Positions 11,824-20,327 of a stretch of DNA of 64,000 nt are shown in pieces (positions within the stretch are counted from its first letter, which is position 1; each line of letters opens with the position of its first letter). The translations under genes and the position numbers were made by a program. The stretch comes from DASQUK01 sp963756425 (GTDB taxonomy: Bacteria; Actinomycetota; Acidimicrobiia; Acidimicrobiales; VFJN01): contig CAVWNW010000002.1 of NCBI GenBank assembly GCA_963756425.1, positions 1 to 64,000 of the forward strand, in the 5' to 3' direction. A model generated the notes under the pieces. The model saw only the letters and a program-made list of their open reading frames with translations, was not told where the DNA came from and did no database searches.

Positions 11824-13062
11824 TCAGCCTCCCCGATGCCCGAGTGCGCCCGAGGCGATGGGTTCCGGCATGGCGAGCCCGAGGCCATGGGTTCCGCCCA
11901 CGGAACTCATGACCTCGCCCTTCGGTCGGCGGAACCCATTGCCTCGCGAGGCGTCCATCAGCGCCGCGAACTCGCTGAAGAGGTACGCGGCGTCGTGGGG
12001 GCCGGGCCCCGCCTCGGGGTGGTACTGCACCCCGAAGGCCCGCAGCCCCGCGCTCCGGATCCCCTCGATCACGCCGTCGTTGAGGTTGACGTGTGTGACG
12101 TCGACGGCTGCGCCCATCGATCCCTCGACCACGGCGTAGTTGTGGTTCTGGCTGGTGATCTCCACCCGCCCCGTGGCCAGCCGCCGGACGGGATGGTTGC
12201 CGCCGTGGTGGCCGAACGGCAGCTTGTGGGTGGTCCCACCCAGCGCGGTGGCCAGCAGCTGGTGGCCGAGGCAGATGCCGAAGACCGGCACCCCGCCCAG
12301 GAGCTCGCGGATGGCGTCGACGGCGTAGCCCACCGCCGCCGGGTCCCCGGGACCGTTGGACAGGAACACGCCGTCGGGTGCCAGGGCCAGGACCTCGGCG
12401 GCCGGCGTGTCCGCCGGGACGACCGTGACCCGCCCCAGCCCCGCGAGGTGCCGCAGGATCGTCCGCTTGATGCCGAAGTCGTAGGCGACGATGCGACGAG
12501 GTGGCGGGCCCGACGGACCGGAGCCCACGCCGACCGGCACCGCGTGCGGCTCGGCACAGGTGACCGTGGCCACCAGGTCACGGCCGTCGGTCCCGGGCTC
12601 GGCGGCGGCGGCCGCCTCGAGTATCGCCTGGTCGGCGCTCCCGAAAGCCCCTGGGAGGGCACCGAACTCACGGATGTGGCGGGTCAATCGCCGGGTGTCG
12701 ATCCCCGCGATGGCGGGAATGCCATGGCACCGGAGGTAGCCGTCGAGGTCACCGGTGGCGCGCCAGTTCGAGCGTCGCCGGGCCAGGTCACGCACCACCA
12801 ACCCCCGGCAGAACGGCCGGTGGCCCTCGTCGTCGGCGGCGGTGACCCCGTAGTTGCCGATGTGGGACGCGGTGAAGGTGATGATCTGCCCCGCGTACGA
12901 CGGGTCGGAGATCACCTCCTGGTAGCCCGACAGCGCGGTGTTGAAGACCACCTCGCCCGTCGCCACGCCCCCCGCTGGCTCCGCCCCGACCAACTCGCCC
13001 TCGAACGTCGTCCCGTCGGCGAGCACGAGCAACCCCTCCCGCACTCCCCCGGTCATCGGCAT
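11824..13062 (-). CDS. carA: Carbamoyl-phosphate synthase small subunit with repeat-derived C-terminal tail
   Basis: Glutamine amidotransferase subunit that supplies ammonia to CarB. The 412-residue protein has the CarA N-terminal domain (TTFEGELVGAEP, then NTALSGYQEVISDPSYAGQI) and a class I amidotransferase domain with nucleophile Cys in FGICLGHQLL and the His/Glu pair in FGVQYHPEAGPG. Homologues usually end soon after the FSEFAALMD segment; here about 40 extra residues (SRGNGFRRPKGEV to GALGHRGG) are encoded by a cluster of short repeats at 11851-11946. The start is ATG at 13060-13062; an ATG two codons later is also possible. It directly abuts carB. Confidence 0.95.
   Translation of the reverse strand: MPMTGGVREGLLVLADGTTFEGELVGAEPAGGVATGEVVFNTALSGYQEVISDPSYAGQIITFTASHIGNYGVTAADDEGHRPFCRGLVVRDLARRRSNWRATGDLDGYLRCHGIPAIAGIDTRRLTRHIREFGALPGAFGSADQAILEAAAAAEPGTDGRDLVATVTCAEPHAVPVGVGSGPSGPPPRRIVAYDFGIKRTILRHLAGLGRVTVVPADTPAAEVLALAPDGVFLSNGPGDPAAVGYAVDAIRELLGGVPVFGICLGHQLLATALGGTTHKLPFGHHGGNHPVRRLATGRVEITSQNHNYAVVEGSMGAAVDVTHVNLNDGVIEGIRSAGLRAFGVQYHPEAGPGPHDAAYLFSEFAALMDASRGNGFRRPKGEVMSSVGGTHGLGLAMPEPIASGALGHRGG
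11851..11946. repeat. Cluster of 19-bp repeats in the carA 3' end
   Basis: Three copies of a 19-mer close to CGAGGCNATGGGTTCCGSC occur at 11851-11869 and 11880-11898 in direct orientation and at 11928-11946 inverted, with one or two mismatches. They encode the non-conserved C-terminal tail of CarA and could fold into a hairpin in the mRNA just before the carB start. Confidence 0.7.
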
Positions 13063-13099
13063 TCCTGCATAAACATGCAGGGTATCGCATGACCTCCCG

Positions 13100-14383
13100 T
13101 CACCGCTGGGCCTCGCCGTCGACGACCACGGGCTCGCCCGCCAGCAGTGTGTGGCGGACCCTCCCGGTGAGCGGCATCCCTGCGTAGGGGGTGTTGCGGC
13201 TGCGGCTCGCGAGCGCCGCGGGATCGACGGTCCACGTCGCCGCCGGATCGACCACGCACAGGTTGGCGGGCCGACCCGCCTCGATCGGGCCGCCGTGGCG
13301 ATCGCCCACCCCCAGCAGCGCCGCGGGGCGCCACGACAGCAGCGCCAGCAGGTCGACGATCGGCAGGCGGAGGTGCGTCAGCGCCAGGGCCAGCGCCGTC
13401 TCCAGTCCGAGCATCCCCGGTGGCGCCTGGTCGAACGGCCGCTCCTTGTCCTCCTGCGGGTGCGGGGCATGGTCCGTGGCGACGCAGTCGATGACCCCGC
13501 TAGCGAGGCCGGCGCGGATGGCGGCAACGTCGTCGGCGGTGCGCAGGGGCGGGTTCACCTTGAACACCGGGTCGTAGGAGGCGCAGGACTCGTCGGTGAG
13601 CGTGAAGTGGTGCGGCGTGGCCTCGCAGCTGACGGGCAGCCCCTCGGCCTTGGCCGCGCCCACCAGCTCCACCGACCGGCGGGTCGACAGGTGCTGGAAG
13701 TGGACCCTGCCGCCCGTGAGCCGGGCCAGCGCGATGTCGCGCATCACCATCAGCTCCTCGGCTTCCGCCGGCTGGCCCGGGAGCCCGAGCCGCGACGACC
13801 ACGCGCCCTCGTGCATCGCTCCCCCGGCGGCCAGCACGTCGTCCTCGCAGTGCTGTGCCAGGGTGACGCCGAGGCCCCGCGCGTATTCGAGGGCCCGGCG
13901 CATGAGCCGCCCGTCCTGCACGCCGTTGCCGTCGTCGGTGAAGAATCGCACGCCCAGCGCCGCGAGCTCGGCCATGGGCGTGAGCTGGCCGCCCTGCCGT
14001 CCCACGGTGATGGCGGCCGACGTGCGCACCTCGCAGCAGGCGTCACGGCCGAGCTCCAGCACCTCGCGGGCCGTGCCTGCGGAGTCGACGGGCGGATCGG
14101 TGTTGGGCATGGCGAGCACGCAGGTGAACCCGCCCAGGGCGGCGGCGCGTGCGCCCGTCTCCACGGTCTCGGCCTCCTCCCGCCCCGGCTGGCGGAGGTG
14201 GGCGTGGAGGTCGACCAGGCCGGGCGCCACGACGCACCCTCCGGCGTCCAGGACGACGTCGGCCGAGAGATCGGAGCCGTCGGCCACGACGGCGGCGATG
14301 CGCCCGCCCTCGACGGCCAGGTCCGCCACCCGCTCGCCCCCGGCGTCGACCACCCGGCCCCCGCGGATCAGCACCGACTTCAA
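13100..14383 (-). CDS. pyrC: Dihydroorotase
   Basis: Zinc amidohydrolase that cyclises carbamoyl aspartate to dihydroorotate. The 427-residue protein is of the longer bacterial type. Metal ligands are visible in LVDLHAHLRQPG near residues 56-67, HFQHLST near 235, and the conserved Asp in CVATDHAPHPQEDKE near 310. The start is TTG at 14381-14383, overlapping the pyrB stop as TTGA, so coupled translation is likely. The gap to carA is 37 bp. Confidence 0.96.
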   Translation of the reverse strand: MKSVLIRGGRVVDAGGERVADLAVEGGRIAAVVADGSDLSADVVLDAGGCVVAPGLVDLHAHLRQPGREEAETVETGARAAALGGFTCVLAMPNTDPPVDSAGTAREVLELGRDACCEVRTSAAITVGRQGGQLTPMAELAALGVRFFTDDGNGVQDGRLMRRALEYARGLGVTLAQHCEDDVLAAGGAMHEGAWSSRLGLPGQPAEAEELMVMRDIALARLTGGRVHFQHLSTRRSVELVGAAKAEGLPVSCEATPHHFTLTDESCASYDPVFKVNPPLRTADDVAAIRAGLASGVIDCVATDHAPHPQEDKERPFDQAPPGMLGLETALALALTHLRLPIVDLLALLSWRPAALLGVGDRHGGPIEAGRPANLCVVDPAATWTVDPAALASRSRNTPYAGMPLTGRVRHTLLAGEPVVVDGEAQR

Positions 14384-15297
14384 CGTTCCCCTCCCGATCC
14401 CAGCAGCTCGAAGAGCACCGCCATCCGGACCGCGACGCCGTTCCGGACCTGGTCGGTCACGACCGAGCGGGGGAGGTCGGCCACGTCGGCGGCGATCTCG
14501 ACGCCCCGGTTCATCGGGCCCGGGTGCATGACGATGGCCTTGTCACCCAGGAGGTCGACCCGCGACCGGGTGAGCCCGTAGCGGGCGGTGTACTCCCGGA
14601 GCGACGGCACCAACGCCTCGGTCATGCGCTCGCGCTGCATCCGCAGCAGGTACACGACGTCGACCTTCGGCAGCACCGCGTCGAGGTCGTGGCTCACCGC
14701 CACGGGCCAGCCGTCCAGGCTCGGCGGCAGCAGCGTCGGCGGCGCCACGAGGGTCACCTCGGCCCCCAGCTCGCTGAACGCCCACGCGTCGCTGCGGGCC
14801 ACTCGGCTGTGCTTGACGTCGCCGACGACGGCGATGCGCAGCCCGTCGATGCCGCCCAGGTGCTCGCGGATCGTGTAGCAGTCGAGCAGCGCCTGGGTGG
14901 GGTGCTCGTGCCAGCCGTCGCCGGCGTTGATCACGCTGCCCGACACCCACTTGGTGATCTGGTGGGGCACGCCGGCGGAGCGGTGGCGCACCACGATGGC
15001 GTCGACGCCCATCGCCTCGATGGTCTCGACCGTGTCGCGCAGCGACTCGCCCTTGTTGACCGCCGACGACGACACCGAGAAGCTCAGCGTGTCGGCCGAG
15101 AGCCGCTTGGCCGCTTGCTCGAAGCTCAGGCGGGTCCGGGTCGAGTCCTCGTAGAACAGCCAGGTGACCGTGCGACCCTGGAGCGCCGGGACCTTGGGCA
15201 TGCGCCGCCGGCTCACCTCCACGAAGCTGTCGGTCAGGTCCAGCAGGTGCTCGATGTCGTCGCGCGCGAGCCCCTCGATTCCCAGCAGATGCTTCAC
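14380..15297 (-). CDS. pyrB: Aspartate carbamoyltransferase catalytic subunit
   Basis: Transfers the carbamoyl group to aspartate, the first committed pyrimidine step. The 305-residue protein has the carbamoyl-phosphate loop FYEDSTRTRLSFEQAAKRL near residues 50-68, the HEHPTQALLDCYTI segment near 131, and MHPGPMNRGVEI near 263. No pyrI regulatory subunit accompanies it. The start is GTG at 15295-15297, overlapping the pyrR stop as GTGA; a longer upstream frame exists but lies within pyrR and does not resemble the family. Confidence 0.96.
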   Translation of the reverse strand: MKHLLGIEGLARDDIEHLLDLTDSFVEVSRRRMPKVPALQGRTVTWLFYEDSTRTRLSFEQAAKRLSADTLSFSVSSSAVNKGESLRDTVETIEAMGVDAIVVRHRSAGVPHQITKWVSGSVINAGDGWHEHPTQALLDCYTIREHLGGIDGLRIAVVGDVKHSRVARSDAWAFSELGAEVTLVAPPTLLPPSLDGWPVAVSHDLDAVLPKVDVVYLLRMQRERMTEALVPSLREYTARYGLTRSRVDLLGDKAIVMHPGPMNRGVEIAADVADLPRSVVTDQVRNGVAVRMAVLFELLGSGGER

Positions 15298-15866
15298 CTC
15301 GACTTCACCACCTCGCCGAGCTCGACGGCGTCGAGGGTGGCGTTGACCATCTCGTCGCGCCGGGTGGGCAGGTTCTTCCCCACGTAGTCGGGGCGGATGG
15401 GCAGCTCCCGGTGGCCCCGGTCGACCATGACCGCCAGCTGGATCGCCTGCGGACGGCCGTAGGTGTGGACGGCGTCGAGCGCCGCCCGGATCGTGCGCCC
15501 GGTGAACAGCACGTCGTCGACGAGGATGACCAGCTGGCCGGAGAGGTCGACCGGGATGTCGGTCACGGCCGCGGGCAGCACCGGACGCAGGCCGATGTCG
15601 TCGCGGTGGAAGGCCACGTCCAGCGAACCCAGCGGGGGCCGGGCGCCGTCGATCTTCTCCACGGCGTCGGCCAGCGCCTCGGCGAACGTCACCCCGCCGG
15701 TCTGCAGCCCGATCAGCACCACCTGGTCGGGCCCGTGGTTGCGCTCGAGGATCTCGTGCGCCATCCGCCACACGGCCCGGCGCACGTCGTCGGCGTCGAG
15801 CACCTGGGTGCGGGCATGGAAAACGCCCCCAAACGGGGGCGTGCTACGTCGTTCGCGTTCTGCCAA
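15294..15866 (-). CDS. pyrR: Bifunctional pyrimidine operon regulator / uracil phosphoribosyltransferase
   Basis: UMP-responsive RNA-binding attenuation protein with uracil phosphoribosyltransferase activity. The PRPP-binding loop is LVILVDDVLFTGRTIRAALD near residues 109-128, and the family start is DADDVRRAVWRMAHEILERN. The end of the protein is YVGKNLPTRRDEMVNATLDA and a short tail. The start is unsettled: TTG at 15864-15866 gives 190 residues but makes the coding sequence run through a terminator hairpin, while GTG at 15801-15803 begins after it and gives 169 residues. First gene of pyrRBC-carAB-pyrDF. Confidence 0.92.
   Translation of the reverse strand: MAERERRSTPPFGGVFHARTQVLDADDVRRAVWRMAHEILERNHGPDQVVLIGLQTGGVTFAEALADAVEKIDGARPPLGSLDVAFHRDDIGLRPVLPAAVTDIPVDLSGQLVILVDDVLFTGRTIRAALDAVHTYGRPQAIQLAVMVDRGHRELPIRPDYVGKNLPTRRDEMVNATLDAVELGEVVKSR
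15820..15841 (-). terminator. Terminator/attenuator hairpin at the pyrR start
   Basis: On the minus strand a 7-bp GC stem (CGCCCCC at 15824-15830 and GGGGGCG at 15835-15841, loop of 4) is followed directly by UUUU. It lies at the head of the pyr operon, where PyrR-controlled attenuators are known in other bacteria. A second hairpin at 15868-15881 (CGGGG/CCCCG) holds the GGGGAGG ribosome-binding sequence that would serve the TTG start. UMP-dependent attenuation by PyrR is the likely role, by inference. Confidence 0.7.
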
Positions 15867-16040
15867 TCGGGGACCTCCCCGTCTCCTGTCCGTGCGGGTC
15901 TCGCAGTACCCGCTTCACGGTCAGACCGGCACGGTAGCAGCCCCGCGGCGCCAAACCGCGGACGGTGTGCGGGCCCGAGCTCCTGATGCAATGGCGAATG
16001 TTGGCGCGAGCCCGAGGCGATGACTGACGGCCTCCAGTCG

Positions 16041-16595
16041 CTATTGCCCCGCCCTCGACGCACCGTTCGGCATCGCCTCGCGTGACCAGATGTCGCTGCC
16101 GCCCGCGCTGCCGAGCCGGCGGAAGCCGGCGGCGGCCGCCACACGCGCGGACGCCGGGTTCGCGTGGCCGACGCGGGCCCACACCTGCCGCAACCCCAGA
16201 GGCGGGTGGAGCGCCCACGCCGCCACGAGGCCCACGGCCGCCGATGCCAGACCTCGCCGCCGCACGGCCGGGGCGAGCCACCAGCCGATCTCGGCACGGC
16301 CGACGGCCATGTCGAACCCGCGCAGCCCCACCTCACCCCACACCATGTCGTCGCCGATCGGACCAATGACCAGGTCGAGGGCGAGGCCGCGCTCACGCCG
16401 CTGCGACTCGCCGCAGATCCACCGCCGCGCCTCGTCCGGCGACGCGTCGGTCGGGACAGGGCTCACCCGAGCAACCGACGGATCGCACCACGCCGCCACC
16501 AGGGCGTCCACGTCCGCGGAACGGTCCCGCCATTGGCGCAGCCTGAGGCCGTGGCTGGGATCGGCCAGCTCGGGCGCGGGCAGGGGCAGCGTCAG
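16041..16595 (-). CDS. GNAT family N-acetyltransferase
   Basis: Acetyl-CoA-dependent acetyltransferase of the RimJ/RimL-like type; substrate unknown. The acetyl-CoA-binding region is IGWWLAPAVRRRGLASAAVG, followed by NPASARVAAAAGFRRLG near the C-terminus. The first ATG/GTG/TTG start (GTG at 16509-16511) would cut off the beta-strand LRLRQWRDRSADVDALV that opens the fold. The frame is open upstream to a CTG at 16593-16595, just past the nusB stop, giving 184 residues, so a CTG start is proposed. It sits between nusB and the pyr operon leader and may be an accessory passenger in this operon. Confidence 0.8.
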   Translation of the reverse strand: MTLPLPAPELADPSHGLRLRQWRDRSADVDALVAAWCDPSVARVSPVPTDASPDEARRWICGESQRRERGLALDLVIGPIGDDMVWGEVGLRGFDMAVGRAEIGWWLAPAVRRRGLASAAVGLVAAWALHPPLGLRQVWARVGHANPASARVAAAAGFRRLGSAGGSDIWSREAMPNGASRAGQ

Positions 16596-16599
16596 GGGC

Positions 16600-17019
16600 T
16601 CATTCCGGGCGGACCTCGGTCGCGACAGAGGACAGGACGCCGTTGACGAACCGTGGGGAGTCGTCGGTGCCGAAGCGGCGCGCCAGCACGACGGCCTCGT
16701 TGATCACCAGGGCCGCCGACCGCTCCGGGACCGCCAGCAGCTCGTAGGCGCCGATGCGCAGGATCGACCGGTCGACGGCCGCCAGCCGGTCCAGCGACCA
16801 CTTGGGAGCGACCAGGCGTGCGAGGAGCTCGTCGATGCGGCTGCGGTGGTCGTCCACTCCGCAGACCAGCTCGACCGCCAGCTCATCGGGAGCGATGGGC
16901 TGCTGGTCGAGGAGCTCCCGGATCGCCGCGTCCTTGGCCTCGGCCTCGTACAGCAGCTCGAGCGCCCGCTCCCGGGCCGCCCGCCGGCTCTCCACCTCGG
17001 TCGGCTGGAGCTCGCTCAT
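16600..17019 (-). CDS. nusB: Transcription antitermination factor NusB
   Basis: Subunit of the rRNA antitermination complex that binds boxA RNA with NusE. The 139-residue all-helical protein begins MSELQPTEVESRRAARERAL and contains ALELLYEAEAKD, KWSLDRLAAVDRSILRIGAYELL near residues 74-96 (a strongly conserved NusB stretch), and NEAVVLARRFGTDDSPRFVN near 107-126. The efp-nusB pairing just upstream is standard in actinobacteria. The start at 17019 follows the efp stop by 5 bp. Confidence 0.94.
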   Translation of the reverse strand: MSELQPTEVESRRAARERALELLYEAEAKDAAIRELLDQQPIAPDELAVELVCGVDDHRSRIDELLARLVAPKWSLDRLAAVDRSILRIGAYELLAVPERSAALVINEAVVLARRFGTDDSPRFVNGVLSSVATEVRPE

Positions 17020-17024
17020 GACAC

Positions 17025-17588
17025 CTAGGCCCTCGTGAGGTACTCGGCGCTGCGCGTGTCGACCTTGATCCGGTCGCCGGGGTTGACGAACAGCGGCACC
17101 TGCACCACCAGCCCGGTCTCCAGCGTTGCGGGCTTGCGGGCGCCGGAGACCCGGTCGCCCTGGATGCCGGGGTCGGTGTCGGACACGGTCAGCTCGACGG
17201 CCGCGGGCAGGTCGATACCGATGATCTCGTCCTTGTAGAACTGCAGCACCATCGTCGACCCGTCGATGATGTACTTGGTGGCGTCCTCCAGGGTCCCCGC
17301 TCCGACGTGGATCTGCTCGTACGTGCTGTTGTCCATGAACACGTAGTGGTCGCCGTCGTGGTAGAGGAACTGCATCTCCTTCTTGTCGACGACCGCCTGC
17401 TCGACGCGCTCGTCGGCCCGGAAGGTTCTGTCGAGCTGGCCGCCGGTGCGGGCGTTGCGCAGCGTGGTGCGCACGAACGCCGGCCCCTTCCCGGGCTTGA
17501 CGTGCTGGAAGTCGACGACGTGGAACAGCCCCTCCGGGAGGTCGAGGGTCATGCCCCGCTTGAGGTCGTTGGTAGTGGTGGCGGCCAT
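17025..17588 (-). CDS. efp: Elongation factor P
   Basis: Relieves ribosome stalling on polyproline stretches by binding between the P and E sites. At 187 residues it is the usual three-domain length. The functional loop is HVKPGKGPAFV with Lys34 at the tip, the position modified in many bacteria. The end GDRIKVDTRSAEYLTRA is the canonical EF-P C-terminus. The start is ATG at 17588. It follows pepQ by 31 bp, the common pepQ-efp-nusB order. Confidence 0.97.
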   Translation of the reverse strand: MAATTTNDLKRGMTLDLPEGLFHVVDFQHVKPGKGPAFVRTTLRNARTGGQLDRTFRADERVEQAVVDKKEMQFLYHDGDHYVFMDNSTYEQIHVGAGTLEDATKYIIDGSTMVLQFYKDEIIGIDLPAAVELTVSDTDPGIQGDRVSGARKPATLETGLVVQVPLFVNPGDRIKVDTRSAEYLTRA

Positions 17589-17619
17589 CGGCTCGGCTCC
17601 TGGGCGCGCAGTGGGGTCT

Positions 17620-18744
17620 CTACAGCTGGGGGTCCTTGGGCGCCAGCGTGAGGGTGCGGCAGCCCTCGGGGGTGACCACGACCGTGTCCTCTATCCGGAC
17701 CCCGCCGTGCTCGGCGAGGTACACGCCCGGCTCGACGGTCACGACCTGGCCGTCGGTCAGCATAGCGTCGGCTGTCCTCGCCACCCGTGGTGGCTCGTGG
17801 ATGTCCAGGCCCACGCCGTGTCCGGTGGCGTGGAGGAAGGCGTGGTCCCAACCGGCGTCCCGGATGACCGAACGGCACGCCTCGTCCACCGACCTGGCTT
17901 GGGCCCCGGCCTTGACGGCCGCCACGCCTGCGGCCTGTGCCTCCCGCACGACGTCGTACATGCGGGACTGGGTGTGGCTGGCCTCCCCGATCATCACGGT
18001 CCGCGTCATGTCCGAGTGGTAGCCGTCGACCAGCGCCCCGAAATCGAGCACCACGAGGTCACCCTCGACGATCCGGCGGGCCCCGGCCCGGTGGTGGGGC
18101 ATCGCGGCGTTCGGTCCGGAGGCGACGATGGACTCGAACGAGGGCCCCTCGGCCCCGAGGCGTCGCATCTGCCACTCCAGCTCCAGCGCCACGTCGGCCT
18201 CGGTCACGGCCTCGCCCAGGCGGTGGCGCACTGTCGCCAGCGCCGCGTCCGCGATCTCGCACGCGGCGTGGATCCGGGCCACCTCGCCGGCGTCCTTGAC
18301 GAGCCGCAGCGACTCCACGAGGCCGGCGGTCGGCACGAGCTCGGCGTCGGGGAACCAGTCACCGGCGAAGCGGCGCTGCTGTGCCCACGTGACGCTCTCG
18401 GCTTCCAAGCCGAGGCGCCCCAGCCCGGCGGCGGAGCTCGAGAGCGCCTGGCGGCGGGCGTCCTCCTCGAGGCCCACGACGGTGCGGGCCTCGACGCGGG
18501 CGGCGGCCAGCTCGCTGGCGGCCTGGTCGCGGTAGCGGCCGTCGGTCACGAACACGGTCTCCGCGGCGCCGTCGGCGGGCACCAGCAGCAGCGCCGCCGA
18601 CCCGGTGAAGCCGGTGAGGTAGCGAACGTTGGTCAGGTTTGTGACCAGCAGGGCATCGCAGGGCACGTCGGCGAGCCGCGCCCGCAGCCGGGCGACCCGA
18701 TCGGCGACGTCCATCGGCGGGAGCGAGGCAGGATCGAAGTTCAC
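17620..18744 (-). CDS. pepQ: Xaa-Pro aminopeptidase / dipeptidase (M24 family)
   Basis: Metallopeptidase that removes or cleaves residues before proline. The 374-residue protein has a creatinase-like N-terminal domain (ALLVTNLTNVRYLTGFTGSA) and a C-terminal pita-bread domain. Metal ligands are visible: two Asp in VVLDFGALVDGYHSDMTRTV, His in HATGHGVGLDIHEPP, Glu in VEPGVYL, and Glu in GGVRIEDTVVVTPEG. The start at 18744 (MNFDPASLP) has room for a ribosome-binding site. The exact specificity (PepP versus PepQ) cannot be settled by sequence reading alone. It is followed by efp. Confidence 0.9.
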   Translation of the reverse strand: MNFDPASLPPMDVADRVARLRARLADVPCDALLVTNLTNVRYLTGFTGSAALLLVPADGAAETVFVTDGRYRDQAASELAAARVEARTVVGLEEDARRQALSSSAAGLGRLGLEAESVTWAQQRRFAGDWFPDAELVPTAGLVESLRLVKDAGEVARIHAACEIADAALATVRHRLGEAVTEADVALELEWQMRRLGAEGPSFESIVASGPNAAMPHHRAGARRIVEGDLVVLDFGALVDGYHSDMTRTVMIGEASHTQSRMYDVVREAQAAGVAAVKAGAQARSVDEACRSVIRDAGWDHAFLHATGHGVGLDIHEPPRVARTADAMLTDGQVVTVEPGVYLAEHGGVRIEDTVVVTPEGCRTLTLAPKDPQL

Positions 18745-18777
18745 CGCTCAAGGGTAGGTTGCCGGCGTCGAAGCGCG

Positions 18778-18813
18778 GCTTCCCGCTCATGGCGCCGAAG
18801 GCGCCGGGCCGCT
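18778..18813. repeat. Short hairpin repeat between aroQ and pepQ
   Basis: The + strand shows an 11-base flank (GCTTCCCGCTC), a small hairpin (GGCGCC-GAA-GGCGCC) and GGGCCGCT. A close relative sits at the aroC/aroK junction (20902-20933), with the same flanks but a shorter hairpin. It may be a member of a dispersed intergenic palindrome family. Confidence 0.5.
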
Positions 18814-18837
18814 AGGGACCCGCGCGTGCGCTCGCCC

Positions 18838-19281
18838 TCAAGCGAGCAGGCGCCGAACCGCCTCGATCGCCAGGACGTAGCCGTGGCCGCCGAAGCCGGC
18901 GATCGTCCCCGTGGCCACCGGTGCGACGACGGACCGGTGGCGCCAGGACTCCCGGGCGTTGGGGTTGGAGATGTGGAGCTCGACCACCGGGCCGTCGAAC
19001 ATCGCCAGCGCATCGTGGAGCCCCCAGGCATAGTGGCCGAACGCCCCGGGATTGATGATGATCGCCGCACACCGGTCGCGGGCCGCCTGGATGGCGTCGA
19101 TCAGGTCGCCCTCGGTGTTGGACTGCAGGTGCTCGACCTCGAAGCCCGCGGCCTCGGCGGCCCGCCGCGCCGCCGCCACATGGTCGTCGAGGGTCTCGCG
19201 CCCGTAGATCTCCGGTTCCCGCTGGCCCAGCATGTTGAGGTTGGGCCCGCTGAGCACGAGGATCACCCGCCGTTCGGTCAT
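18838..19281 (-). CDS. aroQ: 3-dehydroquinate dehydratase, type II
   Basis: Third step of the shikimate pathway, dehydrating 3-dehydroquinate. The 147-residue size is typical of the dodecameric type II enzyme. The active-site Tyr is in NLNMLGQREPEIYGRETL near residue 26, with QSNTEGDLIDAIQAA near 53, NPGAFGHYAW near 77, and VELHISNPNAREWW-like VELHISNPNARESWRH near 100. ATG at 19279-19281 overlaps the aroB stop as ATGA. Last gene of aroCKBQ. Confidence 0.96.
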   Translation of the reverse strand: MTERRVILVLSGPNLNMLGQREPEIYGRETLDDHVAAARRAAEAAGFEVEHLQSNTEGDLIDAIQAARDRCAAIIINPGAFGHYAWGLHDALAMFDGPVVELHISNPNARESWRHRSVVAPVATGTIAGFGGHGYVLAIEAVRRLLA

Positions 19282-20327
19282 GCGGCGCTCGCGATGCGGT
19301 CGAGGACCCGCCTCGCCATCCCGGGGTCCACGCCCGGCACCACCTCGATCCCGTCGGGGCCGTCGAGCACGAACGTAAGGCCGTGCACGGCCTTCTTGTC
19401 GCGGCGCATGAGCGTCACCAAGTCGTCGGGGTCGGCGCCCGGGGGCAGGACGGAGGGCAACCCGTACCCGTCCACAACCCGGCGGTGGTCCCCCACCCGC
19501 GCACGATCGATGCGACCCAGCTCCGCCGCCAGCTCCGCGGCGTAGACCAGCCCGACCGCCACGGCCTCGCCGTGGCGCACGTCGTAGCGCCCGGCCGTCT
19601 CCAGCGCATGGGCCAGCGTGTGCCCGTAGTTGAGGACCGCCCGCCCGCGGGTGCCCGAGCCGACGTCCTCACGCTCGTCGGCCGCCACCACGGCCGCCTT
19701 GATGCGGACGCACGCGGCGATGCGCCGCACCAACGGCTCCACCGACAGGTCCTCGCCGGTGAGGAAGTGGTACTTGGCCATCTCACCGAGGCCCGACCGG
19801 CGCTCGCGGTCCGGGAGGGTGGCCAGCGCATCGGTGTCACACAGCACCGCCGTCGGCTGCCAGAACGCCCCCACGAGGTTCTTGCCTTCGGGCAGGTTGA
19901 CTCCGGTCTTGCCCCCGATGGCGGCGTCGACCATGCCGAGCAGGGTGGTGGGAACGTGCACGACCCCCACCCCCCGGTGGTAGACCGCGGCCGCGAAGCC
20001 GGCCGTGTCGGTGACGACGCCGCCGCCCACGGCGACCACCTGGTCGGCCCGCGTGAGGCCCCAGCGCGACCAGGCGCGGCACAGGTCCTCGACGGTGGCC
20101 AGCGACTTGGCGCCCTCGCCGCCTCCGATCGTGAACACCTCGTGCTCCCGTCCCGGATCCACCTCGAAACCGACGGCCGCCTGGGTGACCACGGCCACGC
20201 GGCGGGCAGCAGGAGCGAGCAGGCCGGGCAGGCGGGCCCGCACGCCGGCGCCCACCACGACCGGATAGGCGCGGCGATCGCCGAGCCGCACCTCGACGGT
20301 CACGTCGTCGGTCGCGTCGTCCGTCAT
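19278..20327 (-). CDS. aroB: 3-dehydroquinate synthase
   Basis: NAD- and metal-dependent conversion of DAHP to 3-dehydroquinate. The 349-residue protein has VVAVGGGVVTDTAGFAAAVY near residues 98-117, VPTTLLGMVDAAIGGKTGVN near 124-143, GLGEMAKYHFL, and the metal-binding His in LNYGHTLAHALE and VRHGEAVAVG. The start is ATG at 20325-20327, overlapping the aroK stop as ATGA; a much longer frame upstream lies within aroK and is a shadow. Confidence 0.96.
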   Translation of the reverse strand: MTDDATDDVTVEVRLGDRRAYPVVVGAGVRARLPGLLAPAARRVAVVTQAAVGFEVDPGREHEVFTIGGGEGAKSLATVEDLCRAWSRWGLTRADQVVAVGGGVVTDTAGFAAAVYHRGVGVVHVPTTLLGMVDAAIGGKTGVNLPEGKNLVGAFWQPTAVLCDTDALATLPDRERRSGLGEMAKYHFLTGEDLSVEPLVRRIAACVRIKAAVVAADEREDVGSGTRGRAVLNYGHTLAHALETAGRYDVRHGEAVAVGLVYAAELAAELGRIDRARVGDHRRVVDGYGLPSVLPPGADPDDLVTLMRRDKKAVHGLTFVLDGPDGIEVVPGVDPGMARRVLDRIASAA

